A stretch of 64,000 nt of DNA from Lotus japonicus (GCF_012489685.1 NC_080046.1:64185984-64249983); one strand, 5' to 3'; shown: positions 24,425 to 38,247, counted from the stretch's first letter. The notes: generated by a model from the letters alone, not told the origin. Program-made: numbers and translations.

Positions 24425-25414
24425 GGTTGATGACAAGGAATTAAGGCTATGCAAACAATATGAAGTCACAGTAAGTATGTTATGTATAAATTCTTCTTTG
24501 AAGGTGGAACAGAGCAATAATGAGATGGAAATATGGCTTCATGCATTTATCATTTTAAACAAAGCCAACGGTTTTGAAAGTCATGTGAAATTGATGGGTT
24601 CGATATCCCGCGTTTCTCCTTCCCCTTTGCCTGAAGTGGATCTTTTTCTTTCCCATTCCTTTGAGGAAATTCATTTGTAGTGTTCAATTATAGCAAATTA
24701 GTGATTAAGATTTCAAACTAAAATGAAAAAGAGGACACCCAAATTTGATGTAAAAGACTCAGAAAATGAAAGATATCTAGTACAGTGCTATATTCAATTA
24801 TTTCAGAGTGACCACTTTGAATGAAGTGAAATATTATTGGACATCTGTCTAAAATTATCGACACTATCATTATGTACTTATTAAGTTCTATAATTAACAG
24901 AAACATGCAGTCTTATTACTTATGCGAAAATGTTTTACATGTATTAAATTTTTATAAATTAATTTTTTTAGGAATTAAACCAAGTTAGTACTTTACACTT
25001 AAATAATATCTAATATCGATAGCCTCAAGAATCAAGTTTATTTGGGAATAATTTGGCTGCTTTGTAGTTTATTTTTTTGCGGATTTTTTGGCTGTCTAAT
25101 TATAAATGTATGAAAACTTTTTTTTGACAATGACAAGACAAAATGGATGCTTATACATATTAAGAAAGGGTTATGCATTCATTTTGAAACAATATAGTGG
25201 AGTGGATTTTCATTTTTTTCACAAAATAATATGCTAAAAGATCTAGGGTGCCTATTTAAAAAACAGATAAACTCAAATCCTAGCTTCTAGTGCCTGAAAG
25301 TTTTCACTTGGGGAATATAACCTTAAATCTACAAATGGAGATTAATTGACCAGACCAGTATCCTAGGGCCTAACAAGCATCTAGCCTTGCATATATTATA
25401 TATCCAGAAAAGGA
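24425..25414. other. UGT promoter side and spacer, no gene
   Basis: AT-rich DNA between the UGT start codon and the 3' end of the plastid-type gene. It should contain the UGT promoter and the 3' UTR of the gene at 25415. No element was resolved. Confidence 0.45.
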
Positions 25415-28400
25415 TCACCGAAATGGCCTGGCCATAGCAAAATAGGCATCTTGGTTTACTGACATAAGCAACTCTACAACAATAACCTTTTCTGGAAGGG
25501 GGATCTTGAGACCTGGTTCAACCATACCTGCTTGAGAAAATCCAAGAGAACAATTAACAGCTTTAATAGTAGTTCATGTGTAAAGAATGTTTGATTACTG
25601 TAAAACAGTTTTCATTTTATAAAACCAGAAAGAGAAAAAACTCATTTCATAAGGACAGTTCTTATTTTCAGTTTTTAAAATCAAAATCCCAAAAAAATAT
25701 CTCAGATATTGTCTGTTTCTATTATTAATTTTCAAGTCACATATCATTCAGCTTTGAAAAACAAATCACTCAAACAGTTTTTCTTTTCTTTTCTTTTATT
25801 GAAAATCTAGTTCTGAAAATAGTTTTTAAAATAAGAAAACTAAGAAGGATTTAAACAAGCCTCAAGTATTCAAAAAAGTAAGAACCTACCTGGGGTAAGC
25901 TTTTTCCCTCCATAGAGCTCCCTTGCTAGAGGATTAGTAGCCCATTGATTGACTGCCACCAGACTCAAGGGTTGAAAACCAACTATCTTCCCCTCGCCAG
26001 AGAAAACCACCTGAATTTCAAATAATTGCAAGGGTCAGAAAACGTTATCAATTGCAGTAACAAGAGTTGCTGGACTGACAATATGGCTAATGTCTAAACA
26101 AGGTTGAATAATTCAATCCAAAGTCCAAACATCACACACAACAGAATTTTCCTCCATGCACAGGAGACTCCAGTAGTTCATGAAATTAAAATCCTAATGA
26201 CTAGAATGCCTTAACTTTGCAACAAAAAAGCATGCAAGCCAAAGATTAATCATGTTAATGACAATATTCTGAAAATCTGGAGCACCTGATAACTAGCAAT
26301 ATCCTGCATGGACACTTTTGCAACTGCATCTGTATCCTCTGAAGAAGTAGAAAGAGGAGCAGCACCTTCACCTCTCAAATAAGCAGGTACTTCTCCAATA
26401 CAGGCACCAATGCCATCTTCCACCTTTATTTCATCAGACCAGCCAAAAGCATTCTTTACCTTAGCAACAGCTGACACGCAAAACTCTTCCAACTATCCAT
26501 GTAAAAGATCCAAAAACGCATTTCTCAGTCAGAAGAAGAAGGGATGTAAACCATTGTGAAAAAGTACAAATATACCAGGAGGAATGCAGGAATGAAGCAC
26601 TACTAATTATAGGACCTATATAATCTTTACACTGCATAGTCAAAATAACAAATCACAGGGCTCACAAACAGTGTCAAAGTATAAGAACTGAGGGGGCTGA
26701 AGCTAGTGGCAAAATTTAGACAGCTCTCCAAAAGATCAACCCAATTAAAAAGACAAGTCTCTGTCCATACTGTATCTTCATTGACTCCTATGGGTTCTTA
26801 TCTATATAATTCAGATTGATTTCTTATTCAGCCCATTTTGAATGAGTGTGAACATTCAGTCATATCTCTGAAACTGATAACCTCTTGGTGCAGTTGTAAC
26901 ATCTGAAATGGAACCTGAGTCATGCACTTTGTGTTGGAGTATGATGCGTTTAGCCACAATGTAAATGCAAAAAGTTTAGCATCCACAGCTTTTATGTGAT
27001 AGGCTTGTTTTCAAAGCTTCCTCTTGTTTTCTACTTATGGATTTTGAAAGGGTGTTCTGATGTGCTAATAGAAACTTAGGGAGATTGAGAAGCTGAGAGA
27101 ATAGATGAGAGAGAGGTATTTTTATTATTAAGAATCCACAATCAACGAGAGCGGCCTCATCCAAGGGTTTCCCCTTTACACCAAAGCAGTAGCTCGGTAC
27201 AGATTATTTCCAGAAGATACTTTCCCAGTGTATTTTACTTTTTAACAATTTTCCTAGCTGATCTACCTAATTGCCTAACTCCTAATTGTCTCTTTCATTC
27301 TTTCTACAATACAGCTCTCCTATTTTGTAATCTTTTCTTTCTTAATGAATTATTAAGAATCATGCAGTGGTAAAAATCATCTTCTAATAACATAATAAGA
27401 AGGCATATATTCTGTAGTCTGAACACTGTAAGTATAGAAGTAGAGAAAGGAAAGGGGTTTGCCTATGACAGAGCTATATGGCTAAAGTGCTACACAAAAG
27501 ACTCATTTGAGATCTAAAAAAAATACCTTCTAGTTTATACCTTGATAGACATCAAGCATGGACATAGAACATTTGAAAGTTCAAGAGAAAAAGAGGAAGC
27601 CCGAAAGAAAGAACCGCATATAAGTAGCTAGTTTAATACTATCTCCGATTTACTCATTCCGAAATACCATAGAAACTTGCATAGAATTGTATTAATAAAA
27701 GAAAGAGGATAGACTCCATACCTTTGTTGTATCCAAAAGGTCATGCATGGCAATGTTGACTTCAGATGATGGTAGAGATCTATGTTCTACAGTGTGTTTC
27801 CTTTCCTTGCTTAATCGAGGAAATAGACCCAGAGCACTGATTGCTACAAGAAATATACCACTTGCAAGGGTGACTGACAACAATTTTGATATAGAAGCAC
27901 TCCCCTATAAACAAACAGTCAATCAGCTAAATGCAAACGTACTCTACTCAACAGACCCATATAACAAAACTAATTGATGAGCAGAAAATATAACTAACAA
28001 ATTTTTTCATGAGAACTGTCCACATTTCCTGGTTTCTATGAGAACAGATTTACAGAATATCTTCAGCTTTTGTCTCAGGATCAAAAACTACATAAATTTC
28101 TTACTATTTTTTTTTAAAAAGGAAATTTAGTTCTCCCGACCTTTTTGGTCCATTGCAATGGAAGCGACATGATAAAGTTTGGTAGTAAATTGAAAAAATG
28201 ATAAATAGAAAATGGAAAATAATGAAGTTGGTTTCAATTCTCCCCTTGACATTTGAAAGATTCTACATGTTTTTACACCATAACTTTGAACAGCAAGGAC
28301 ATTATTGGAACTTGGAAGACTACTTTTTTATATAGAAAAAAACATAATCACATAGTTTCATCTCCCGCTCCCTTAAGAGAGCTGAAACACTGTTCCAAGT

Positions 28401-30789
28401 TCCAACATACATTGCGTGCTGGATTTAGTGAATATGTATACAACAAACAACGGACGTTTGATTACCTTTCTATTGGACACGTTTGCAAACTTGGAAGCCA
28501 CTCCACAGGATAATTCCTTATCAGGTAGCGTATAAGGATCCACATAGTACATGTCTAGCATTTCTGCCAACCCAACCTGAAATTTTGGTAAACTTAAAAC
28601 AAAATGAGGACCGTAGTATGCATGATATTGTTAACACTTAGCACAGTTTTCAAATAGACTAAGGTGACCCTATGTTGTGGACCCTTCTAGGAGTATCAGC
28701 AATAAGCAGATTTCTAAATAAACAGTGCCATAATTCAGAATTGAACTACTCTAAGGCCACCATATTCAAGTTTACCAAACAAAACATAGATATTAGCTTA
28801 AGTAAAGTGCCTGATCAGTTTACAAAGTCTTAGGATCTCCTTTTCCTTCTCTTTTCTAATAACATAGAGGACAAAAATTAAGTCTCCTGCTAACTGCTAA
28901 GCTTACTTAAACAATTCAGCCACAAGAAACTCTAAGTAATTACAAATAGAAACTAACATAAATAAATAGAAAGGCCATGTAAAAGGAAAAGATAAAGTAC
29001 CATTTGAGAGTGGGTCAAAAGAACTTCCCACCTATTCTCTGCGGACTTCTTCCAGCCATCAATTTTTGCATCTCCCATTATCTTGGTGTCAATTTCTAAC
29101 CGATATGCAGGTACATATTCACTTGCCCAAGCACTGAAATCTGAACCACCAATTTTCTCTAATTTTTTGTAACTGGAAGGCTTCCACCAGAAATGCCCTG
29201 ATTTTATATTGACATGCTTGAAGCCATCCTTCATTAAATTATAGTTATCCAATAGACTCCTAGCATTTTCAACCATCTCATCTTCAAATAGTTTGTATAA
29301 GATGACTGTGGAATCTTTTGATTCTATCCTTTCAGGTTTTCGAAACCATTTAAAGAAACCACTTCTATTACCACCATGAAGATCATCAAGAAATTGTCTT
29401 TGAGTGGTTTGAAGAGCAGAGGCACAAACGGCTTCTGCAAGCATGGAGATAAGATACTCATCGGACGTGCTGAGAGTGAAAGACGCAGGAACCTGCTTAC
29501 ATGAAATGCATAAAAATAACTGAACGTATCAGTATCAGGGCCACCTGCAGGACAGACATTATAATATGACATTACCATTTACAAAACTAACAGAGATATA
29601 AGAAAACTTTAAAAACATTAAAAATAGAAAGAAAAGATAACGAACCTCTCTTGGCTTTTCAAGATCCTCAATTCTTCGTTCTTCTCCTGGTCGAAAGACA
29701 ATAAGATCAAAGTTCCAAATCTGCTCCAAAACCACTTGCCTAAAGGTCATAGCCAGTACATTCTTAGATGTAGTGCCGGAAAATATATCTTGAGAGAGAG
29801 TCTTCCTGAGTTTAGCAGCTTTTTCTTTAACTTTCCTAGCAGGTAAAAACTGCCAAAACAACAAGCTTTGAAATTCAATCCTCAATTTGCATAGCTTGAA
29901 GTCTCTACCAAAGACAACACATGTAATTAACAACAGAAAGTTTCAAATCAGACTACTAAAGCAGCTTAATTAAGCACTTATGGTCATAAGCTATTTAAAA
30001 AAAAATATTGAAATAAATTGAAAATAAACTATATATAAGCATAAACTCTTTTTCATAAGCTATCCCGAGTAGCTTATGAAAATAAGCTTAAAACAGCTTA
30101 TGACAGGTCATAAGCTGTTTGCATAAGCTCTGCCAAACACCGGCATAAGCGCTTATGCTATCAGATAAGCTTTTCCAAATGGGGCCTATGTTTATATCAG
30201 ATTTTCTTTACTACAAAGTATACCGTGTTTTCAGCTCTAATGCACTCACTTTTCCTCATAGCTCAAGGTATAAATAAGATTAAGTAACATAACCTATAAG
30301 TACCTAGGAAATCAAACAATAGTAAAAGAACAAGCCCAAAAAACCATTGATTGCTTATGGTGCTATGAAGAGTACCAGTCGAGTGGAGACGGTGCTGTGG
30401 TCATCGGAAGGACCAGGAAACACGGTTTCCACGACCATGGCATCCAAGCCGGCGTCAATATGCTCGGAGGCGACTTCACCGCCGTCAGCTGCGGCAGCTG
30501 TGACAGCCTGCTGGGAATCGACGGCTCCGACGAGGGTGAGGCAAGACAAGTCATTCTCGTAGGTTCTGACACATGGGAGGCTCTTGTCGTCGGAGTCAGC
30601 AATGGCTTCCAGGACTTGCTGCTCAGTCACCGGAATGGCCTTGGGAGAGGAACAGAAGAGGACAGAGATGGAACCTTTGGAGTTGGTGAGGTGCAGCGTG
30701 GAGGAGAATGGTGGGAATTTGGAAGTGGGGCGGAGAGAGAGTGGAGGGGTGAGCATTGAGCTGCAGCTTGTTACAGTAGCCATTGACAT
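25415..30789 (-). CDS. Predicted plastid-targeted membrane protein, function unknown
   Basis: Nine exons encode 614 residues: 30789-30376, 29849-29646, 29492-29001, 28576-28466, 27904-27722, 26492-26286, 26010-25890 and 25527-25415 make up eight of the blocks listed here, and all eight are the complete set I could define, so the count is eight coding exons. Frame is kept throughout. The N-terminal ~55 residues are Ser/Thr/Pro-rich and poor in acidic residues, like a chloroplast transit peptide. The following region includes STRLFLPARKVKEKAAKLRK and a Trp-rich core (HFWWKPSSYKKLEKIGG, then GWKKSAENRWEVLLTHSQM). A single hydrophobic helix lies at about 415-436 (LLSVTLASGIFLVAISALGLF). The C-terminal part ends in EKVIVVELLMSVNQ. 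I recognise it as a conserved plant protein but know no function or named domain. Either ATG (30789 or 30783) could be used. Confidence 0.87.
29965..30187. repeat. hAT-like MITE in intron 1 of the plastid-protein gene
   Basis: A dense cluster of CATAAGCTTAT-type motifs (TCATAAGCTATTT, TAGCTTATGAAAATAAGCTT, GGCATAAGCGCTTATGC), ending in TTTTCCAAATGGGGCCTA. This is a common legume/dicot MITE pattern. The left end seems to lack the matching TAGGCCCCATTTGG terminus, so the copy is probably truncated. Confidence 0.6.
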
Positions 30790-31885
30790 TGGTAGAGAGA
30801 GAAAGGTTTCTCATTCTTTCTAACATATAATGGTAATGGCCCATTTCATTAAATTGGATCCTCTACTTATGTTCTTGGCCCAAACATGAATTCCCAAATT
30901 TTGGTAATTTTGTTTTAATGATAGAGATATATTTGGAGGCCAGCAAATTAAAATAGTTGTTTATCTTGAATTACATTATATATCTATATCGAATTAGATC
31001 ACTTTGCAATATTTTGCCTATATTTGTTAAACTTGACACTATTTTCCATTACATGTCAACCTTTGTGGATTTTAGTTCTGGTCGACCCAAATCGTCAAAT
31101 GACTCATAATTGTCTTGGTCGGCCCATGTTGATCGACCAAGACAACCAATATACAAAGCGAACACTCGTCCAAAGATGAACTAACAAAGCAAATAGTAGC
31201 TAAGTTATTAGAAAGCAAAAGTATAACAACCTAGTGAAAGTTGAGTACTCTTACTATTACATTTACATCATTCAATCAGTAAGGATACGGATTTCACCAC
31301 TTTGTAAGTTAGTAAACATTATTTATTACTCATTACTGCTCTCATTTAATTATTTTATCCTTTGGGAACTCTCTCTAAGTAGTTATACTTATTTGAGTTC
31401 CAAAGTGTCATCTGCAAATGTTCTCGCTATTATAGATGTTCACTACTTAACCATGTTCTATATCCCTTTTACCATGATGCATCACCACACATTGACCCTC
31501 ACATCTCTTGTTCTTTTTTCAGAAGAACAACTACGTATTCATTTTATTCTCAGAAATTTATCAAATGAAAGTTATAAACAAGCATTTCACCTATAATCTA
31601 TTTTAAAGTTCTATCAATAAATTTCTATAATAAACTTTTAAATAAATGCTTATGTAATAAGTGTTTGCTCTCATAAATACTTAATTAAATTATTATTTAC
31701 TTAATCACTCACACTATTTTGATCTATTGATTTTCAAATCATTCAATATTATCATTTAATAATATATACTAAACCAAAAAAACCAATATATGAGGAGATG
31801 AAAAATTAAATCAAAGATATTTGAGAAAATATATGCTTAAATTTCTTTGAAAAAATCCTTATAAGAGAAGGAAAAATCTAGGGGA
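30790..31885. other. Divergent spacer between plastid-protein gene and ELOF1
   Basis: AT-rich sequence with no gene. It includes a 13-bp-stem hairpin at 31112-31147. Upstream regions of both flanking genes must lie here. Confidence 0.45.
31112..31147. repeat. Short perfect hairpin
   Basis: TTGTCTTGGTCG and CGACCAAGACAA form an inverted repeat around a short spacer; this may be a MITE relic or a transcribed hairpin. Confidence 0.5.
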
Positions 31886-32485
31886 AATGAATTTGGACAT
31901 ATTTCCCTATCTGTCGGCAATAATTCCCCTCTCGCACACATCGGATCACACGCTCTCTCATCTTTCGGTTTGTGCTCCCATCTCTCTTCTTAGGGTTTCA
32001 TTTGATTTCCGATTTTCCTTTCTGCCCAGAAATTTCGTGAAACAGTTAGATCCAAAGTGCATAACTTTCTGCAAAATTCTGTAATTTCTTTCAACTTGTC
32101 ACCAAAATTATTGAAATTTGATACAAAGAGACTGAGATATGCTTGGAAACTAATGTTTCATAACCTTTTTTCCCCTAAAATTTATTGTTAACAGAAAATG
32201 CTAACACAACCACAGAAACCATTTTAGGTTTAATTTTCACATTTAATTGGCATATTTATTAAAAAAATATTAAATTGGAGAGCAATTAGTGTTACTAATC
32301 ATTGATATATGAACAAGGTATTACTTGCTAAGTGAATTACTGGATAAGTTTGATGATTGCTTGGAACTGTGGAGTGGGGATGGTTTTTCTGCATTTTCAA
32401 ATTTGTGGAATGTTTAGAGAAGTTTTTCATTTCACTGAGTTGTTTGCATACTTTGACATTTATATTCTAAAGCAGGATTTGAGCT

Positions 32486-33249
32486 ATGGGAAAGAGGAAG
32501 GCAAAGGCGAAGCCAGCTCCGAAGAAACGAATGGATAAGCTTGACACTGTCTTCAGTTGCCCTTTCTGCAATCATGGCTCTAGTGTTGAATGCCGCATGT
32601 ATGCACTGTGTGTGTGTGTGTGTCTTTTTCTATATTCTAATGTGCGTTCGAAGATATTAGGTATTGTATTACTTGGTTTAAAACTCGTGTTTGGGGTTTC
32701 TTTTGACAGTGACATGAAGAACTTGATAGGGGAAGCTTCTTGCGGGATATGCCAAGAGAGCTTTAGCACTAACATCACAGGTGTGTTTCAATAGGCAGTA
32801 GTATTCAGCATTTATGACATTGATTCTCAGTGAAGCAGTTAATTCGAATTGGTCTATCATTGCTGGTACTGGTATGGAAATAGAAAATAACTAAGGATGG
32901 CGTAAAAATAACACACTTAGTTGATCTTGATTAGAAACAACTTGATATTGATGATGATCCCTTGACACTTGCTTTTAATGATGTATTTTAGCTTGAATGA
33001 AGGCACTGATACTATTTATTTGCTGAGAAAATATGCTTTGCAAATTAGCTAATGGTTTTTTCCTTTGTGTTTGCAGCTTTATCTGAGGCAATAGACATGT
33101 AAGTTCAATCAATATGTTGAAAACATTCTCCCCTGCCTCCCTCTCTCTCTGTCTTTCATGCTCATAAGGTGTTTGTTTGCAAATGCAGATACAGTGAGTG
33201 GATTGATGAATGTGAACGGGTGAACACCGTGGAAGATGATGGTGCTTAG
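32486..33249 (+). CDS. ELOF1: Transcription elongation factor 1 homolog (ELOF1)
   Basis: Four coding exons (32486-32598, 32710-32780, 33077-33098, 33189-33249) give 88 residues in frame, the usual plant length. The protein starts [20 protein letters not shown], a basic N-terminal tail, followed by a four-cysteine zinc ribbon: C25-x2-C28 (SCPFCNHG) and C49-x2-C52 (SCGICQES). A conserved [11 protein letters not shown] segment precedes the acidic C-terminus. ELOF1/Elf1 is a small nuclear factor that associates with elongating RNA polymerase II, and in other eukaryotes it also takes part in transcription-coupled repair. The third coding exon is only 22 nt. A 5' UTR intron probably ends just before the ATG (AAGCAG at about 32,471-32,476). 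CT-rich leader-like sequence lies at about 31,960-32,010. Confidence 0.95.
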
Positions 33250-34189
33250 CAGGGATGCTTGGATTCCCTGTTCTGGTGGTTGTGAATGTAGCAGCTGGCT
33301 AACATTATATCGCCTCCAACCTGTAACTATTCAGTTCCTCTTGTGAGCACTGAGGCAACTATGAGATTTGCTCTTATCTAGAAACTGCAAATTCCCATTA
33401 GCATGTAAAAAAGAACATGAGAATAATCGGCCTATGTTGATGAAGCCACATTGATGGGAAGCTGTTATTGATACTGCATGTGTATATTATTGCAGAATGC
33501 GTGTTGTTGCATATGTAAAAGTAAAACTCTTATTTCTCTCTTTCCCTTTGGGAGTGACCTGGGGATGAAGTTCCATGGGCTTGTGTTTTGATTCACCTGC
33601 AGTTGACATTTATTTTATTACCTAGTCACCTTTTATGTTTGATATCCTCTCTTGTTCCAATTTGTTGAAAATTATTGCTATTATTAAGTATAAACCATCA
33701 TATATTTTACTGGAGTAGAGTAGTAACTTGAAACTAGTCGTCACTAACGCTATCTAAACAAATGTCAATCTGTCTAGTATTGTAATGACGTTGGTTAAGA
33801 TTTCAAAAGGATGTTAGTAATTGATATATTAGCATTTGTGTGTGATAGAGCGATTATGGGGAAAAATATTGTGTTTTCCAAAGGAATAAAAATGTACATA
33901 AGGAAAATGGTAAATTTTGACCTGATGCATTTTCCGCTCATCTAATGCGTTACATCTTTGTCACCATAAATTAGTCTCTTGCAGCTTATTTTGGCTAATA
34001 CAACAAGAATTTCAATCAGCGATATATCCTCAATACAAATAGAGGATTTCAAATTTGAAACTAAAAGCCGATTAATGTAGTGAAAAAAATAATTTGCTCT
34101 TGCTGAAGAGACCCTCAAATGAATCAGAAATTGTGCATTTATCCCAAGGATAAATGAAAAAATGTGAAAAATATATCGTCTTCATTAGA
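33250..34189. other. Convergent 3' region of ELOF1 and OPA3-like genes
   Basis: Contains both 3' UTRs and AT-rich spacer; no additional gene was seen. Confidence 0.5.
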
Positions 34190-37100
34190 TCAAGCAGGTT
34201 TCTCTGTCTTTGCATTTTCTGTATTACCCTGTCTGAAATTTAGAACACCAGCAAGTCCTCGTCCCCTGGCCATCTGTTCAATTTCTTGAAGTCTATGCTT
34301 AAGAAGTTCTACCTCTTGTGCCAAGTCCTCACTCTTTTGCTTCATAGCCTAAAGAAGAATGAACAATGATGACTTAAGTATGAAACTAAGACCAATAAAC
34401 TTTTCTCAGCCTGAAATTGGAACCAATAACAATGAATTTACAAAGTTGTTTACAATGATTTTAAATGCTAGAACGAGGTCAATGTCATGGATGATAAGCA
34501 TAAACCACTTTTTCTTTACTCTATAGAACTGCAGTAACGGTATCCATTCTAACACACAACCCATAGACAACAACCTTGTTACAGCCCTGAGTAGCTTTTT
34601 ACAAATGGTCTAGCACAAGCAAGGCATACCAGCATGTGGAAGAGGTAGAGGGACTGGCTTACTTATAGATAGAAGTTTCAATTCCCAGATTCAGCATGAT
34701 TGTCAATTTAACCATCTCAAATAGAGTTTTTAAATTAAGAATATAAAATACACCACCAAGCATTATGGAACCTTTGGGCAACAATAACATAGATAGGAAT
34801 TGATGGCAGCAAATAGGAAATATAGTGATTGGAGTATTGAACTAATCAAAAGCTGAAAAAATGGTAACCAAGTATCCTGCTATCTTCAAATATGAAACCA
34901 TATGCATCATAACCTCTGTTCAACTTCTCTACAAATTAACTTTTGATTCATAAGTCATCCTAGGCAAACTGTTCTACTGCTTCGACCTATGCCATACAAG
35001 TAAAACTACAAATATCTAGGTTAGAACTTGCACCGCATTGTTATGTGCTCATCTAAATTGTTAAGGGTACTTAAAACCAAATATTGGGACTACATGAGCC
35101 ACCGGATGCTTTTTATCTTCATCATAAAGTGGTGATGTTTTCACAGCAATAACAATATTGCTAATTTGCTATAAATTCTTCATCTATTCAATTTGGTCAG
35201 GATTTCCAGTAAAAAAAATAATATGTACATATTGAGGACGTTGATTAAGCAAAGAACTACAACATATATGACATTGGTAAAACATATTATGTATCAGAAA
35301 ATGTTTAGTATAGGAACTTAGGAAGCATGATAAGATAATTTAATTTGAGAGGAAATAATATATAAATAAAGGATAGAGCAATTTTGAAAACGAGGACTGG
35401 AAGAGATAAACAACTAAAGAAAGAGAAAGAAAACTTGAAAACTCTGAAACTAACACATTATGTCAGATGAATGTGTAATTTGTACTAGATGATGATTTTG
35501 AAATTACCCCTAGCTCTTGCTTTCGTATCTCCTCCTTTCGTGCTTCAGATCTAGCACTTCTTTGTACCTCAAAGACCACAAGAACTCCTGCAACCTATGA
35601 ATATAGCACATTTACACAGAAACAAACAATTAGGACAAGGCATGTGAAATGCACACAAGTTTTAAGGATACAAAGATATAAAAATTATATTGATTCTCAT
35701 GTCTAGTGTCTTAGGGTTAGAAAGTTCCCATCAGGGGTCTCTCTTTTTTTTTATTCAGGGGGGCCGAGGGGGTTCTCGCTTATCAAGGATTTTATATCCT
35801 TAAAAACTTATGTTATATTCTCAAAAAGGTAAATTCTCCAGAACCATTATTTAAGATACCATGGAGATCCTTAACTTCAAAGACAAAAACTCATACGCAA
35901 ATACTTTCATAAGCATTTTGTTTTTCAAGAGAAAGTATAAACTAAGTTTACTATAAAAAAGTAATTGATGAAGCTATCAATTTCCCATTTCTATATATCT
36001 TTAGCCAATTCCACATTTAAATCCATATTACCGAGAAGACAAAGAGTTCTCCAATAAGGTCTACAGCAGCTTGAACAGCTTTCTCCTCATTCAAAGGGCG
36101 AATCTCAACATCTGTTGCATGACCATAGATGCGCCTTTGCATTTTTGTTGAGACTTGATGATTAGCCTGTTTCAAAAATAAAAATGTTAAAATTTCTCAT
36201 ATACATCCAAAAGTCAATGTACAAACGGCATATAACTAATCCTGAAAATGACCTATCTCTAAAACTTAGTTATACCAAACTCAAATAGGATTTGCCACAG
36301 TGAATTTCTTTAAATTCAGGTTAGGCTTAACCCTACCCCTAAAGTTAGCTCCGGGGTTATGATTATCCGAACCTCTTTTATGTGGATTTCTTTAGTCATA
36401 TCGCTAGTTAATGTGGGGCATCTTTTGTCCTCCAACACTCCCCCTCAAGTCAACTGGGCTAGCTTTTCTTTGGGGCATGCTGTAACTTGTCTCCAATCTC
36501 CAACCTGGGTCAATACGTCAAGTTGCCACAGAAGCCATAGGACTGTATTCATTTTTTCATTTGCCTAGGCTGTGTCTTGGGTCTCAAAGGCTGCAAGTCT
36601 AATCCTCTTTTTTTTGTCATCCCTGGACAGACTCTAACACCATCTTCAAATTTGGACTAAGTCTAACTCTAACCCAAAAGCTAGCTCATGAGTGGGGGAT
36701 TGCCCAACCCTAGTACAAATACTTCTTTGGCCATATCTCTAGTCAATGTGGAGTTCTTTTGTCCTCCAAGAGGAGCAGAAATCAATGCTTAAAACAGGCC
36801 ATAAAGCATCATTAAAGTTCTGATAGGCAAAAAAATGCCTGAGATGCAGTGTTTAAGAATAATTTGATTGTTCTATTATGGTCCATGTTTTAATAACAAT
36901 CAAATGCAATGAAGTTTGGTTCAACTTGTCAGAACTCTTATTAGGGACAATATGGAACTGGGGACAGAAGCTTCGGGGAAGTTGGTAAGTTTTTGAGGAA
37001 GACAGTTTGCGATAATGTGGCGCAGTAGTTTGTAACATGGTAGAGGTTTGGAAGAATGTGGATTGCATAGGAGGAATTCGGCAATTGTAGGATAAGTGGA

Positions 37101-38247
37101 TGAAGAAAACAAACATATTAGCCTTGAGGCGGAAGAAGACAGCAAATTTAAGGCCAAATAAGTTGAAAGCTAGGACACAATAGGACGGAGACTCTGAATC
37201 CTTCTTCAATATCAATGAATCCAAAGCTTGGCAAGAACGATCAAATTGGTTAGATTGCTCATGCAGAGAGAAACAAATTTGAATCCCTGCCTCTTCTAAT
37301 CCTCTTACAATTTAAGCTAAGCCCTTGCTTTTAACAAATTTAACTACCTAACCAATTATGTAACTATTCTAATTGCTTTGCCTCATTTCTTTATATTTTA
37401 CGTTATTCTGCTGAGTGTATCCAATCCATGTTTTCTTTTCATTCTTTTATTCTTGGTCCCATGAATCACTAACACAGTTGAAGAACCAATGTCATACTGG
37501 CATCATTTTGTTAAATTGTTATCACAGGACAAGGAACTCGTTTCAGCACTGAATATGGTAAGGCAAAGTATTTACTACATACTGACTATACAAACCAATG
37601 AATATATCAGACAGATTTGACCTCATCACCATAATTTGCATCTATTGAATAATTCTTCGCTTCTTGTTTTCCTTCCCCTTTTGAAGGTGCATTTATTCAT
37701 AATATAATCAACAGTTTTATTCCTTAAAATCTAACAGTACACTTATCCATGTAACATCAATCAAAATCTATCTAAACCCTTTTAACCAGAACGAGTTCTT
37801 AACAGCTTCTTTGGCCTTGCCTCACAATGCCTAAACCACACCTTTCACTACTCAGCTACAAATACAGGGGGCAACAAAAGACAAACCTTTTCTTTTCAGG
37901 AATTCAATGGAATTGGAAAAAACAAAGAATGTGGTATCATTCATTTGAAATGAAAATCATTTGTAAATGCAATAACAAATCCATTTGTAAATAAAAATGA
38001 AACCCCATCATTCAATTTTGGGTGTGATCAAAACAAAAGCCCATCATTGAAACCAAATTAAAACAAAAATCCAATGCGTGTACGGAATGGAAAAATGAGA
38101 ATAAGAAAGGGAACGAACCTGGGCCATGTTAATGATGAGTTGTCGGAACCTAGGGTGAAGTGCAGCTTGCTGCTTGAGCCTACTAGCAACTGGTTTGCTG
38201 AGGGTTTTGACTAACAACGTTCCAAGTTTCAAAAGTGGCAGAACCAT
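34190..38247 (-). CDS. OPA3-like protein (optic atrophy 3 family)
   Basis: Four coding exons (38247-38119, 36166-36032, 35594-35508, 34348-34190) encode 169 residues, all phase 0. The N-terminus MVLPLLKLGTLLVKTLSKPVA is the hallmark of OPA3: hydrophobic/amphipathic and probably mitochondrial-targeting. A conserved block then includes ARLHPRFR-like AALHPRFRQL, EEKAVQAAVDLIGELFVFSVAG and a short hydrophobic helix (VAGVLVVFEV). A coiled-coil-like, Glu/Lys-rich C-terminal part follows (KQKSEDLAQEVELLKHRLQEIEQ). In animals OPA3 is a mitochondrial membrane protein affecting mitochondrial shape; the plant role is not established. Intron 1 is about 1.95 kb and holds a diverged direct repeat. Confidence 0.93.
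36320..36772. repeat. Two diverged direct copies of a ~115-bp unit in OPA3 intron 1
   Basis: Units at about 36,320-36,433 and 36,655-36,772 share TAGGCTTAACC/AAGTCTAACTC-like beginnings, a GTTAGCTC/GCTAGCTC core, TTTAGTCATATCGCTAGTTAATGTGG versus TTGGCCATATCTCTAGTCAATGTGG-type middles and a common end, TTTTGTCCTCCA. They look like a decayed TE, possibly LTR-derived. Confidence 0.5.

Noticed and set aside
30397..30759. 120-codon plus-strand frame opposite exon 1 of the plastid-protein gene
   Set aside because: Antisense shadow of the real exon, which has transit-peptide features and correct splice phase.
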